DNA of 64,000 bases from assembly GCF_012933465.1 (NCBI RefSeq), contig NZ_JABBND010000006.1:124001-188000 (forward strand), written 5' to 3'. The notes below the pieces were generated by a model that worked only from the letters and a program-made list of their open reading frames with translations, was not told the DNA's origin and searched no databases. Made by a program: the position numbers and the translations under genes. The stretch's first letter is position 1; every line of letters starts with the position of its first letter. The DNA comes from Actinomycetospora sp. TBRC 11914 (GTDB lineage Bacteria > Actinomycetota > Actinomycetes > Mycobacteriales > Pseudonocardiaceae). Positions 41,346 to 49,260 of this stretch are shown here, piece after piece.

Positions 41346-42134
41346 CTACCGCCGCGCGAGCCGGGCGTTGCCGAGGATCACCTCGGCGACGAGCGCCGGG
41401 TCGTCCGCCATCGGGATGTGCCCGCAGCCGGGCAGCACCACGACGTGGGCGTCGGGCAGCACGGTGCGCAGCCGGCGGATCTGGGCCCGCGGCAGCAGGT
41501 AGTCGCGGTTGCCCCAGGCCACCATGGTCGGCACGTCGGAGCGGCGCGGCACCGTCCAGCGGTCGAGGGCGGCCAGCATCGTCGCGAAGCCGTCCCGCGG
41601 GCGGGCGAGCCCCTGCAGGTCGGCGGCGAGCACCGCGGGGTCCTGCCGGCCGGGGTGGGCGACGATCAGCCCGGTGAGCGCGGCGCGGCCCGCCGAGCTG
41701 GCGAGCGCGCGGTCGAGCTGCTCGGGGCTCATCCGCTTCAGGAGGGCGCTGGCGCCGCCGAGCACGGTCCTCGCCCACAGCCGGCCCACCGGCGACCAGA
41801 ACCCGCCCGGGGAGAGCGCCGTCGCGGAGGAGACGCCGCCGCGCGCCGCGAGCTCCAGCGCGATCAGCCCGCCGAGGGAGTTGCCGGCGACGTGCCAGCG
41901 CTCGAGCCCGAGGTCGCGCGCGAGCTCCTCGACGGCGTCCACGAGGTAGGAGATGGACCCGTCGAAGTCGGCCGCGACGTCCTGCGACTCGCCGTGGCCG
42001 GGCAGGTCGACGGCGATCACCTCGTGCTCGGGCTCGAGGTACGGCGTCACCGTGTCCCAGCCCTGCCGGCGGTGCGTGATGCCGTGGACGAGGATCAGCG
42101 GCTCCCCGTTCCCGGAGCGCGAGTGGGCGAGCAC
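41346..42134 (-). CDS. Alpha/beta hydrolase
   Basis: 262 residues. Oxyanion motif LVHGITHRRQGWD, nucleophile elbow VAGNSLGGLIA (Ser in GNSLGG), acid WGNRDYLLP, and catalytic His in LPGCGHIPMADD. It is close to the esterase/epoxide-hydrolase group. The substrate is unknown. GTG 42134 has a strong AGGAGG. It is co-transcribed with OsmC. The 46-bp palindrome lies just upstream. Confidence 0.88.
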   Translation of the reverse strand: MLAHSRSGNGEPLILVHGITHRRQGWDTVTPYLEPEHEVIAVDLPGHGESQDVAADFDGSISYLVDAVEELARDLGLERWHVAGNSLGGLIALELAARGGVSSATALSPGGFWSPVGRLWARTVLGGASALLKRMSPEQLDRALASSAGRAALTGLIVAHPGRQDPAVLAADLQGLARPRDGFATMLAALDRWTVPRRSDVPTMVAWGNRDYLLPRAQIRRLRTVLPDAHVVVLPGCGHIPMADDPALVAEVILGNARLARR

Positions 42135-42158
42135 GGAACCTCCTGGGTGGCCTTCGGC

Positions 42159-42204
42159 CTCGTGAGCACTTTCTGGTGCTATAGCACCAGAAAGTGCTCA
42201 CGAG
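42159..42204. repeat. 46-bp perfect palindrome
   Basis: Two 23-base perfect arms (outer CTCGTGAGCAC, inner TTCTGGTGC, centre TATA) with no interruption. It lies between the end of the quinone reductase gene and the start of the hydrolase gene, both minus strand. It may be a transcription terminator, an operator or a dispersed palindromic element. Confidence 0.9.
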
Positions 42205-42226
42205 CGCGGAGCGCACCTGCCGCGAC

Positions 42227-43198
42227 TCACTCCTGGGGGTGGACCACGACCTTGCCGGTGACCCGCCGCTCGGCGAGCTCGCCGACCGCGGCCGCCGTCT
42301 GCGCCAGCGGGTAGGTGGCGCTGACCGGGGGCGCGAGCCGGCCCGACGCGATGTCGTCGTACAGCTCGTCCCACTGCTCGCGCATGAAGCCGGGGGTGCC
42401 CCACGCCCACTCGCCCCAGGCCGCGCCGATGACCTCGGTGTTGCCCAGGAGCAGCCGGTTCACCTTCACCGTCGGGATCTCGCCGGCGGTGAACCCCACG
42501 ACGAGGACGCGCCCGCCGCGGCGCAGGCTGCGCAGCGAGTCGGTGAAGCGGTCGCCGCCGACCGGGTCGACGACGATGTCCACGCCCGCCCCGCCGGTGA
42601 TCTCCCGGGCGGCGTCCTTGAAGCCGTCCACCAGCACGGTGTGGTCGGCGCCCGCGGCGCGGGCCACCTCGGCCTTGCCCTCGGTCGACACCACGGCGAT
42701 CACGGTGGCGCCCTGGGCCTTGGCGAACTGGATCGACGCGATCCCCACCCCGCCGGCTGCCCCGTGGACGAGCACGGTGTCGCCCTCGGCGAGCCGGCCG
42801 CGCTGCCCGAGCACGAAGTGCGCGGTCAGGTAGTTCATCGGCAGGCCGGCGCCGACGTCGGAGGACACCGCGTCGGGCAGCCGGAAGGTCTGGTCGACCG
42901 GGGCGAGCGCACGCTCGGCGAACCCGCCGACGACGCACAGCGCCGCGACCCGGTCCCCCGACGCGAAGCCGGACCCGTCGGGCGCCGTGCGGACGGTGCC
43001 GGCGATCTCCGAGCCCAGCACGAACGGCAGCTCCGGGCGCATCTGGTACTCGCCGCGGGTCAGCAGCAGGTCGGGGAACACCACGCCGGCGGCCTCGACG
43101 TCGACGAGCACCTGGTCCGGGCCGGCGACCGGCTCGTCGAGCTCCACGACCTCGACGGCGTCGGGTCCCTCGAGCGTGGTCACCTGCACCGCGCGCAT
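42227..43198 (-). CDS. NADPH:quinone oxidoreductase-like MDR enzyme
   Basis: 323 residues of the zinc-free quinone-reductase branch. The N-terminal GroES-like domain (VVFPDLLLTRGEYQMRPELP) is followed by the cofactor motif VLVHGAAGGVGIASIQFAKA and the family tail GKVVVHPQE. No zinc-ligand set is present. It reduces a quinone or an enone with NADPH. ATG 43198 has GGAGGAGACGC upstream. It precedes the hydrolase/OsmC pair but is separated from it by a palindrome. Confidence 0.9.
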   Translation of the reverse strand: MRAVQVTTLEGPDAVEVVELDEPVAGPDQVLVDVEAAGVVFPDLLLTRGEYQMRPELPFVLGSEIAGTVRTAPDGSGFASGDRVAALCVVGGFAERALAPVDQTFRLPDAVSSDVGAGLPMNYLTAHFVLGQRGRLAEGDTVLVHGAAGGVGIASIQFAKAQGATVIAVVSTEGKAEVARAAGADHTVLVDGFKDAAREITGGAGVDIVVDPVGGDRFTDSLRSLRRGGRVLVVGFTAGEIPTVKVNRLLLGNTEVIGAAWGEWAWGTPGFMREQWDELYDDIASGRLAPPVSATYPLAQTAAAVGELAERRVTGKVVVHPQE

Positions 43199-43319
43199 GC
43201 GTCTCCTCCGGCCTCCGGCCTCGTGCGTGCGCCCCGTGCCGGAGCACGGGAACGCACGCACACCCGTCGTCGGGACCCTAGACGTGGATCACCGACCGGG
43301 CCGGAGGGCGCCTCCGGCG

Positions 43320-44513
43320 CTACGCCGCGACCCCGTCCTCCGGCGTCGCCGTCCAGGACCCCGCGGGCGGTAGGCCGATCGAGGGCGCGTGACCCCGGAA
43401 GTTCTCCAGCCAGTGGCGCCAGTCGTCGGGCAGGAGCGAGAAGGGCGCCTCGTGGCCGAGCTCGCGGGCCGCCCAGACCGGCCAGTGCGGGTTGGAGAGG
43501 GCGGGCCGGCCGAGCAGGACGACGTCGGTCATGCCGGTCGTGATCGCCCGGTCGGCGTTCTGGGGGACGCCCAGGTTCCACGAGCACACCGTCGGGATCC
43601 CGACCTCGCGCTTCACCCGCGCGGAGCGCTCGAGCATGAAGCCCGGGTCGTTCATCGGCGGCTTCGTCGCCATGTCGTCGGTGTTGAAGCCGAGGCTCAT
43701 GTCGGCGGCGTCGAGGCCGTGCTCGGCCATCCAGCCCACCGCCTGGACGGACTCGTCGAACTGGACGCCGCCGGGGTGGAAGTCGTCCGAGCCGAGCCGC
43801 ATCGTCAGCGGGTAGCGCTCGGGCCACACCTCGCGGACGGCGTCGAGCGCCTCGAGCAGGAAGCGGGCCCGGTTCTCCAGCGACCCGCCGTACTCGTCGT
43901 CGCGCTGGTTGGCCAGCGGCGAGAAGAACTCGGCGCCGAGGTAGCCGTGCGCGAAGTGCATCTCGAGCCACTCGTAGCCGGCGTCGGCGGCCCGCCGGGC
44001 GGCGTCGGCGTAGGCGCGGTGGAGGCCCCGGATCTCGTCCGTCGTCAGGGCGTGCACCGGGTAGTGGTGGTCGCCGCCGTAGGGGATGTCCGACGGCCCG
44101 GAGACCAGCCAGCCGCGGTCGTGGTCCGGCGGGAGGGCCGCGCCCGGCCCGTACTCGCCGACCTGCCCGTGCGCGGCGACCTCGCTGCCCTTGCGGCCGG
44201 TGTGCCCGAGCTGGATGCCCGCGACGCCGCCCTGCCGGCGGATGATCCCGGTGACCCGCGCGTGGCCCTCGATTTGCTCGTCGCTCCAGAGACCGGCACA
44301 GTCGACCGTGGTGCGGCCCTCGGGGACGATCGCGATCTGCTCCGGGAACACCAGCCCGAACCCGCCCGCGGCGCGGGCCCCGAGGTACATCAGGTGGTAG
44401 TCGTTCATCTTGCCGCTGCGGTCCTCGCACGCGTGCATCGTCATGGGCGACATCCCGATGCGGTTGCGCAGCGTGACGCCCTTGAGGGTGAACGGGGAGA
44501 AGAGGTCGGGCAC
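43320..44513 (-). CDS. Old-yellow-enzyme family NADH:flavin oxidoreductase
   Basis: 397 residues of the YqjM-like class. FMN/active-site landmarks are RIGMSPMTMHAC, GIQLGHTGRKGS (His for the substrate), WLEMHFAHGYLGAEFFSPLA, NQRDDEYGGSLENRARFLLE, and VLLGRPALSNPHWP. It reduces activated C=C bonds with NAD(P)H. GTG 44513 is preferred because AAAGG lies just upstream; GTG 44546 would add 11 residues. No partner gene is evident. Confidence 0.9.
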   Translation of the reverse strand: MPDLFSPFTLKGVTLRNRIGMSPMTMHACEDRSGKMNDYHLMYLGARAAGGFGLVFPEQIAIVPEGRTTVDCAGLWSDEQIEGHARVTGIIRRQGGVAGIQLGHTGRKGSEVAAHGQVGEYGPGAALPPDHDRGWLVSGPSDIPYGGDHHYPVHALTTDEIRGLHRAYADAARRAADAGYEWLEMHFAHGYLGAEFFSPLANQRDDEYGGSLENRARFLLEALDAVREVWPERYPLTMRLGSDDFHPGGVQFDESVQAVGWMAEHGLDAADMSLGFNTDDMATKPPMNDPGFMLERSARVKREVGIPTVCSWNLGVPQNADRAITTGMTDVVLLGRPALSNPHWPVWAARELGHEAPFSLLPDDWRHWLENFRGHAPSIGLPPAGSWTATPEDGVAA

Positions 44514-44633
44514 GGTCAGCCTTTCGGGTTGACGGAGGGGACTCACCGTCGATGATTGTGCGCAACCGTTTCCGGTGGCGGCCCATCGTGTTGCGGGCAG
44601 GTATCCCCTCGTGGGGAGCCGCGCTCACGGGCG

Positions 44634-45305
44634 TCAGGTCAACCGGTGCACCGTCGTCGGCGTCACCGCGCGGCCCTCGAGGTCGGCGGTGCCGGGCACG
44701 TCGTAGGTCGCGAGCGGGGTCACGCGCTTCCGGGGCAGGTACTCCCGCCCGGGGTCGCCGACCAGCACGTCGATCCCCGCCCCCACGGCCTCGTCGAGGA
44801 AGTCGAGCACCAGGCGCGCCATCGGCTGCTCGTAGAAGACGTCGCCGGCGAGCACCACGTCGACGTCCAGCGCGACGTCCGCCGCGTCCTCGGTGACCAG
44901 GTCCCCGACGACGTCGAGGCTCACCCCGTTGAGCCGGGCGTTGCGGATCGCCGCGATCCGCGCGCGGGCGTCGGAGTCCGAGGCGACGACGTGCAGCGCC
45001 CCGGCCCGCGCGGCGGCGATGGCGACGATGCCGGAGCCGGTCGCGAGGTCGAGGACCCGGCGACCACGGACGACGTCGGGATGGTCCAGCACGTGCCGCG
45101 CGAGGGCCTGCCCGCCCGCCCACGCGAACGCCCAGAACGGCGGCGCCTCCTCGTCGGCCTGCGACCAGGCGCGGTGGATGTCGTCGGCGAGCAGCAGCGT
45201 CACCTCACCGACGAGCGGCGCCGTGCCGGGTGCGGTCCAGCCCGTCACCTGCGCGTCGAGCTCCCCCGCACCACCATCCGTGGGCCCCTGCTCACCCGAC
45301 GTCAC
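44634..45305 (-). CDS. SAM-dependent methyltransferase (ETFB/PrmA-like)
   Basis: 223 residues. SAM motif I is VLDLATGSGIVAIAAARAGA, the acidic loop ASDSDARAR and motif IV DVVLAGDVFYEQPMARLVLD. The WAFAWAGGQALARHVLDHP leader resembles ETFB-lysine methyltransferase/nicotinamide N-methyltransferase-like proteins. The target, probably a protein lysine, is unknown. GTG 45305 starts it. It is divergent from the small gene at 45389. Confidence 0.85.
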   Translation of the reverse strand: MTSGEQGPTDGGAGELDAQVTGWTAPGTAPLVGEVTLLLADDIHRAWSQADEEAPPFWAFAWAGGQALARHVLDHPDVVRGRRVLDLATGSGIVAIAAARAGALHVVASDSDARARIAAIRNARLNGVSLDVVGDLVTEDAADVALDVDVVLAGDVFYEQPMARLVLDFLDEAVGAGIDVLVGDPGREYLPRKRVTPLATYDVPGTADLEGRAVTPTTVHRLT

Positions 45306-45388
45306 GAGATGACCCCGGACGGACGCAGCGCACCCGCGGCCTCCGACCTACCCTGTTCGGCAACCGCGAGACCTCGGGGAGGCAGCCC

Positions 45389-45637
45389 ATGTCCGACGAC
45401 CACGACTCGGAGGACGCCGTGCTGCTCTACCTCGGGGGCCCGCTCGACGGCCGTGTCGAGGTCCGGGAGGCGCGTCACGGCGCCCCGCTGCCGACGGTGA
45501 CCCACACCCACCTCCACGACGGCCCGAAGGTCGTGCACCACTACGACCTGCACCCGCTGGCGGCCGGAGCCGGTGTCTACCACCTGCGGGTCGAACCCGC
45601 CCCGGACCCGGCGCCGGCGGACCAGAACACCGCCTGA
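45389..45637 (+). CDS. Small hypothetical protein
   Basis: 82 residues (DAVLLYLGGPLDGRVEVREA, HHYDLHPLAAGAGVYHLRVE). The opening LGGPLDGR segment recurs in small actinobacterial proteins of unknown role. ATG 45389 has GGGGAGGCAGCCC. The fold is probably a small beta sheet. There is no known function. Confidence 0.7.
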   Translation: MSDDHDSEDAVLLYLGGPLDGRVEVREARHGAPLPTVTHTHLHDGPKVVHHYDLHPLAAGAGVYHLRVEPAPDPAPADQNTA

Positions 45638-45642
45638 GCCGC

Positions 45643-46020
45643 TCAGGCGGCCCAGAGACCCACGGCGCACAGCGCGCCCCACCCCGCGGCGACCACGGCC
45701 GCCTTCGCCCGGGCCTGCCGGTCGGGCAGCGTCGTGCCGAGCAGGACGAGGTCGACGACGTCGGACCCGACGCGGACCGCGACCGCCGTCCGCAACGGCG
45801 TCCCCTCGGGCGCGAACGCCATGGCCAGCCCGGACGCGAGGTCGCGCCCACCGAGGGCGCGGATGCCGATGGCGGTGCCGCGCGGGATCTCCTCCCGGTC
45901 GGACGCCAGCTTCGTGGGACGGGCGAAGAGCTCGGGCTTGGCGATGATCGCGACGCTGTAGGCGGCGGTGGCCGCCCCGAGCACGCGGGGGATCCAGGAC
46001 GTGGACGAACGACGCGACAT
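45643..46020 (-). CDS. Small membrane protein (DUF4267-like)
   Basis: 125 residues with about four short hydrophobic segments: VLGAATAAYSVAIIA, LASGLAMAFA, VVDLVLLGTTL and AVVAAGWGALCAVGLWAA. GIRALGGRDLASGLAM is the most distinctive segment and recalls DUF4267 proteins. The role is unknown. The start is ATG 46020. It converges with the gene at 45389 (5-bp gap). Confidence 0.7.
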   Translation of the reverse strand: MSRRSSTSWIPRVLGAATAAYSVAIIAKPELFARPTKLASDREEIPRGTAIGIRALGGRDLASGLAMAFAPEGTPLRTAVAVRVGSDVVDLVLLGTTLPDRQARAKAAVVAAGWGALCAVGLWAA

Positions 46021-46083
46021 GCGCCCGAGGTACCCGGTCGCCGGATCGCTACCCGTGAGGCCGGCGACCCGACCGGCGCACCC

Positions 46084-46746
46084 TCAGTGCACGGGCGACG
46101 AGCCCACCTGCGGGAGCGTGTCGATCACGCTCGCCAGGTGGGCCCGCATCGCGGCCTCGGCGCGCTCGGGGTCGCGGGCGCAGATCGCGTCGACGATCTC
46201 GAGGTGCTGCGGCAGCGAGACCGACGCCCGGCCGGGCAGCAGGGCCAGCCGGAACTGGTGGCGGACGTTCTGGCCGCGCAGCCGCTCGAGGACCCCCGCG
46301 GCCACGTGCTGGCCGGCGACCGTCCGGACCGCGGCGTGCAGCCGCCGGTTGAGCTCGGAGTAGGCGAAGACGTCGCCGGCCTCGACGGCATGGCGCATAC
46401 CGGCCGCGATCTCGCGCAGCCCGTCCAGGTCGTCCTCCGAGGCACGCTGCGCGGCCTTCGCGGCACACAGCCCCTCGACGACCATGCGGACCTCGCAGAT
46501 CTCGATGGCCTCCTCCAGCGACACCGCGCGCACCCGCGCCCCGCGGTTCTGCACCCGCTCGACGAGGCCCTCGGCGGTGAGCTGGAGCAGGGCGGTGCGC
46601 ACCGCGGCGCGGCTGGCGCCGAACCAGACCGAGAGGTCGGCCTCGACGAGACGCTGGTTGGGGGCGAACTCGCCCTGGTGGATCGCCGTGCGCACGAGGT
46701 CGACGACGTCCTCCGCCGTGCCCGCGGTCGAGGTCACCGCACTCAT
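46084..46746 (-). CDS. GntR-family regulator (FCD subfamily)
   Basis: 220 residues. The N-terminal winged helix (AIHQGEFAPNQRLVEADLSV, SRAAVRTALLQLTAEGLVER) is followed by an all-helical FCD ligand domain (EICEVRMVVEGLCAAKAAQR, SELNRRLHAAVRTVAGQHVA, SLPQHLEIVDAICARDPERA). It probably represses the divergent amidohydrolase/MFS operon and is relieved by an organic acid. ATG 46746 has GGAGGTGGGG upstream. Confidence 0.9.
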   Translation of the reverse strand: MSAVTSTAGTAEDVVDLVRTAIHQGEFAPNQRLVEADLSVWFGASRAAVRTALLQLTAEGLVERVQNRGARVRAVSLEEAIEICEVRMVVEGLCAAKAAQRASEDDLDGLREIAAGMRHAVEAGDVFAYSELNRRLHAAVRTVAGQHVAAGVLERLRGQNVRHQFRLALLPGRASVSLPQHLEIVDAICARDPERAEAAMRAHLASVIDTLPQVGSSPVH

Positions 46747-46817
46747 CCCCACCTCCGACGTCCGGCCGGAGCGGACAGTACGCGTCCGCCGAGGCCAGCC
46801 TGCCAGGCGCCAGTAAT

Positions 46818-46837
46818 TTCGCCAACATTGTCGCCAA
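46818..46837. promoter_or_regulatory. Candidate GntR operator
   Basis: Two same-direction TCGCCAA sites (46819-46825 and 46831-46837), 12 bp apart, lie in the 155-bp divergent region. This is unusually AT-rich for the locus. The spacing is about one helical turn, suiting a dimeric regulator. Confidence 0.35.
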
Positions 46838-46901
46838 TCCTTGCGTCGATCGTGGCGTGCATGGACAGTGAGCACGCCCCAGCGACACCGGGAGGACCAC
46901 C

Positions 46902-47825
46902 GTGGGTTCACCGACCTTCAGCCCGACCCCGGGCTGGCTGGACCACCACCGCCACCCGTCGGTCCCGACGCTCGCGCTGCCCCCGGGCACGGTCGACGCG
47001 CACTGCCACGTCTTCGGGCCCGGCGTGGTCTTCCCCTACGCGCCGGAGCGCAGGTACACGCCCACCGACGCCGGCCGCGACGAGCTCTTCGCCCTCCGCG
47101 ACCACCTCGGCGTGACCCGCAACGTCGTCGTGCAGGCGACCTGCCACGGGGCCGACAACAGCGCGATGGTCGACGCCGTGCGCGCCGCCGGGACCCGTGC
47201 CCGCGGGGTGGCCACCGTGCGGCCGGACGTCAGCGCCGCCGAGCTCGCCCGGCTGCACGACGCCGGCGTGCGCGGCGTGCGCTTCAACTTCCTCAAGCGG
47301 CTCGTCGACGCCGCGCCCGCGGACGACCTGGCGACGATCGCCGCGAAGATCGCCCCGCTGGGCTGGCACGCCGTCGTCTACTTCGAGGCCGACTCGCTCG
47401 ACGAGCTCGAGGGCGTCCTCGGCGGGCTCCCGGTCCCGCTCGTGGTCGACCACATGGGCCGGCCCGACGTCACCCGCGACGTGGACGGCGACTACACCCA
47501 CTTCCTGCGGTTCGTCGACCGCCACGACGTGTGGGTCAAGGTGAGCTGCCCCGAGCGGCTCTCGGTCACCGGCCCGCCCGCCCTCGACGGGGAGCGCGAC
47601 GCCTACCGCGACGTCGTGCCGTTCGCCCGGCGCACCGTCTCCGAGTTCGGCGACCGCGTGCTCTGGGGCACCGACTGGCCCCACCCCAACCTCACCGACC
47701 ACATGCCCGACGACGGCCTGCTCGTCGACCACATCGTCCACGTCGCGCCGACCGAGCAGGCGCGACAGCGCCTCCTCGTCGACAACCCGATGCGGCTGTA
47801 CTGGCCCGAGGAGGCCGGCTCGTGA
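46902..47825 (+). CDS. Amidohydrolase, LigI-like (2-pyrone-4,6-dicarboxylate hydrolase family)
   Basis: 307 residues. Metal/substrate residues are seen in GTVDAHCHVFGPG (His-x-His), GVRFNFLKRL, LVVDHMGRPDV (His) and VLWGTDWPHPN (Asp). The DWPHPN ending is typical of LigI and related lactonases (COG3618). It would open a pyrone or lactone ring in aromatic-acid breakdown. No other ring-cleavage genes lie nearby, so the true substrate is uncertain. GTG 46902 is used. Its stop overlaps the MFS start (GTGA). Confidence 0.88.
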   Translation: MGSPTFSPTPGWLDHHRHPSVPTLALPPGTVDAHCHVFGPGVVFPYAPERRYTPTDAGRDELFALRDHLGVTRNVVVQATCHGADNSAMVDAVRAAGTRARGVATVRPDVSAAELARLHDAGVRGVRFNFLKRLVDAAPADDLATIAAKIAPLGWHAVVYFEADSLDELEGVLGGLPVPLVVDHMGRPDVTRDVDGDYTHFLRFVDRHDVWVKVSCPERLSVTGPPALDGERDAYRDVVPFARRTVSEFGDRVLWGTDWPHPNLTDHMPDDGLLVDHIVHVAPTEQARQRLLVDNPMRLYWPEEAGS

Positions 47826-49213
47826 GCGCACCCCTCACCGCCCCGACCGCGCAGGAGCGGCTCGACCGGCTCCCGATCAGCCGCTTCCACAAGATCACGC
47901 TGGTCGCGGTGTCGTTCGCCTACTTCTTCGAGTTCGCCGACATCAACACCTTCGCCGTCACCGCGCCGCGGCTGCTCAAGCTCTGGGGCGTGACGGTGAA
48001 CCAGGTCGCCTACGTGACCTCGACGTCGTTCGTCGGGATGTTCCTCGGCTCGATCGTCGCCGCCGCCCTCGCCGACCGGATCGGCCGCAAGCGCGCCCTC
48101 ACCGCGACGACGGTGTTCTTCGGGCTGTTCTCCCTCGCCTCGGTGTTCGCCTGGGACGTCGTCTCGCTCGGGGTGTTCCGGTTCCTCACCTCGGCCGGGC
48201 TCGCCGCGATGACGGTGGTCGCGGTCATCTACCTCTCCGAGCTCTTCCCCGCCGCCGTGCGCGGCCGCTACCAGGCCTACGCCATCGCGATCGGCATCTG
48301 CGGGACCCCGGCGACGAGCCTCCTGGCCAGCGCGCTGGTGCCCGTCGCGCCCTGGACCTGGCGGCTGGTCTTCCTCTGGGGCGCCCTGGGGCTGGCGTTC
48401 GTGTTCTTCCTGCGCCACCTCGCCGAGTCGCCCCGCTGGCTGGAGAGCCGCGGCGAGACCGAGCGCGCCGACGAGGTCCTGCGCTCGATCGAGGCCCGCG
48501 TCGAGGCCGAGCACGGGCCGCTGCCCGCGCCGGAGGTCCCGACGACGACGGCGGCCGCACCGGCCGTCGACGGTGCCGCTCCCGACGAGCCCCGCTGGCG
48601 CCTGCTCCTGCGACGGCGGGTGCTGCTGCCCACGCTGCTGCTCTGCGTCCTGTGGGTCACCCAGACCATCGGCTTCTTCGGCTACTCGAGCTGGGCGCCG
48701 ACGCTGCTGGCCAAGCAGGGCTTCAGCGTGGAGAGCTCGATCTTCTACGTCGCGCTCACCACGGTGGGCGCGCCGCTGGGCTGCCTCCTCGCGGCCGCCG
48801 TCGTCGACCGCGTCGAGCGGAAGTGGTGCCTCGCGGTGTTCGGCGCGGCCATCGGGGTGTTCGGCCTGCTCTACGGCCTGACGTTCGACCCGGTGCTGAT
48901 CGTGGTCTTCGGCTTCCTGGTCAACCTCGTCGAGCGCGGCTACACGGCGCTGGCCTACGCGTACTCCCCCGAGCTGTTCGACACCCGCACCCGCTCGCTC
49001 GGCACCGGGATCTCCTACGGCGTCGGACGGTTGTCGAACGCCGCCGGACCGCTGATCATCGCGGCGCTCTACACCGGCTCGGGCTACCGCAGCGTCTTCG
49101 TGTTCATCGCGGCCACCTGGATCGTCGGCGCCCTCGTCGTCGCCGTCTTCGGCCCGCGGACCCGGCAACGTCCCCTCGACCGCACCCCGGCGGTGAGCCC
49201 CGCGTCGGCCTGA
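47822..49213 (+). CDS. MFS transporter, sugar/aromatic-acid porter type
   Basis: 463 residues with 12 predicted helices. Motif A occurs in loop 2-3 (AAALADRIGRKRALTATTV) and a related copy follows the central loop (AAAVVDRVERKWCLAVF). The ERTDEV-like central loop carries a Pro/Ala linker. It likely imports the substrate of the co-encoded amidohydrolase, such as an aromatic or pyrone carboxylate. It overlaps the amidohydrolase stop by four bases, showing translational coupling. Regulation is probably by the GntR gene. Confidence 0.88.
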   Translation: MSAPLTAPTAQERLDRLPISRFHKITLVAVSFAYFFEFADINTFAVTAPRLLKLWGVTVNQVAYVTSTSFVGMFLGSIVAAALADRIGRKRALTATTVFFGLFSLASVFAWDVVSLGVFRFLTSAGLAAMTVVAVIYLSELFPAAVRGRYQAYAIAIGICGTPATSLLASALVPVAPWTWRLVFLWGALGLAFVFFLRHLAESPRWLESRGETERADEVLRSIEARVEAEHGPLPAPEVPTTTAAAPAVDGAAPDEPRWRLLLRRRVLLPTLLLCVLWVTQTIGFFGYSSWAPTLLAKQGFSVESSIFYVALTTVGAPLGCLLAAAVVDRVERKWCLAVFGAAIGVFGLLYGLTFDPVLIVVFGFLVNLVERGYTALAYAYSPELFDTRTRSLGTGISYGVGRLSNAAGPLIIAALYTGSGYRSVFVFIAATWIVGALVVAVFGPRTRQRPLDRTPAVSPASA

Positions 49214-49260
49214 CCACGGTCGTCGTCCGGGGCGGCCGCCGTCGGAGGACAATGGAGGTG

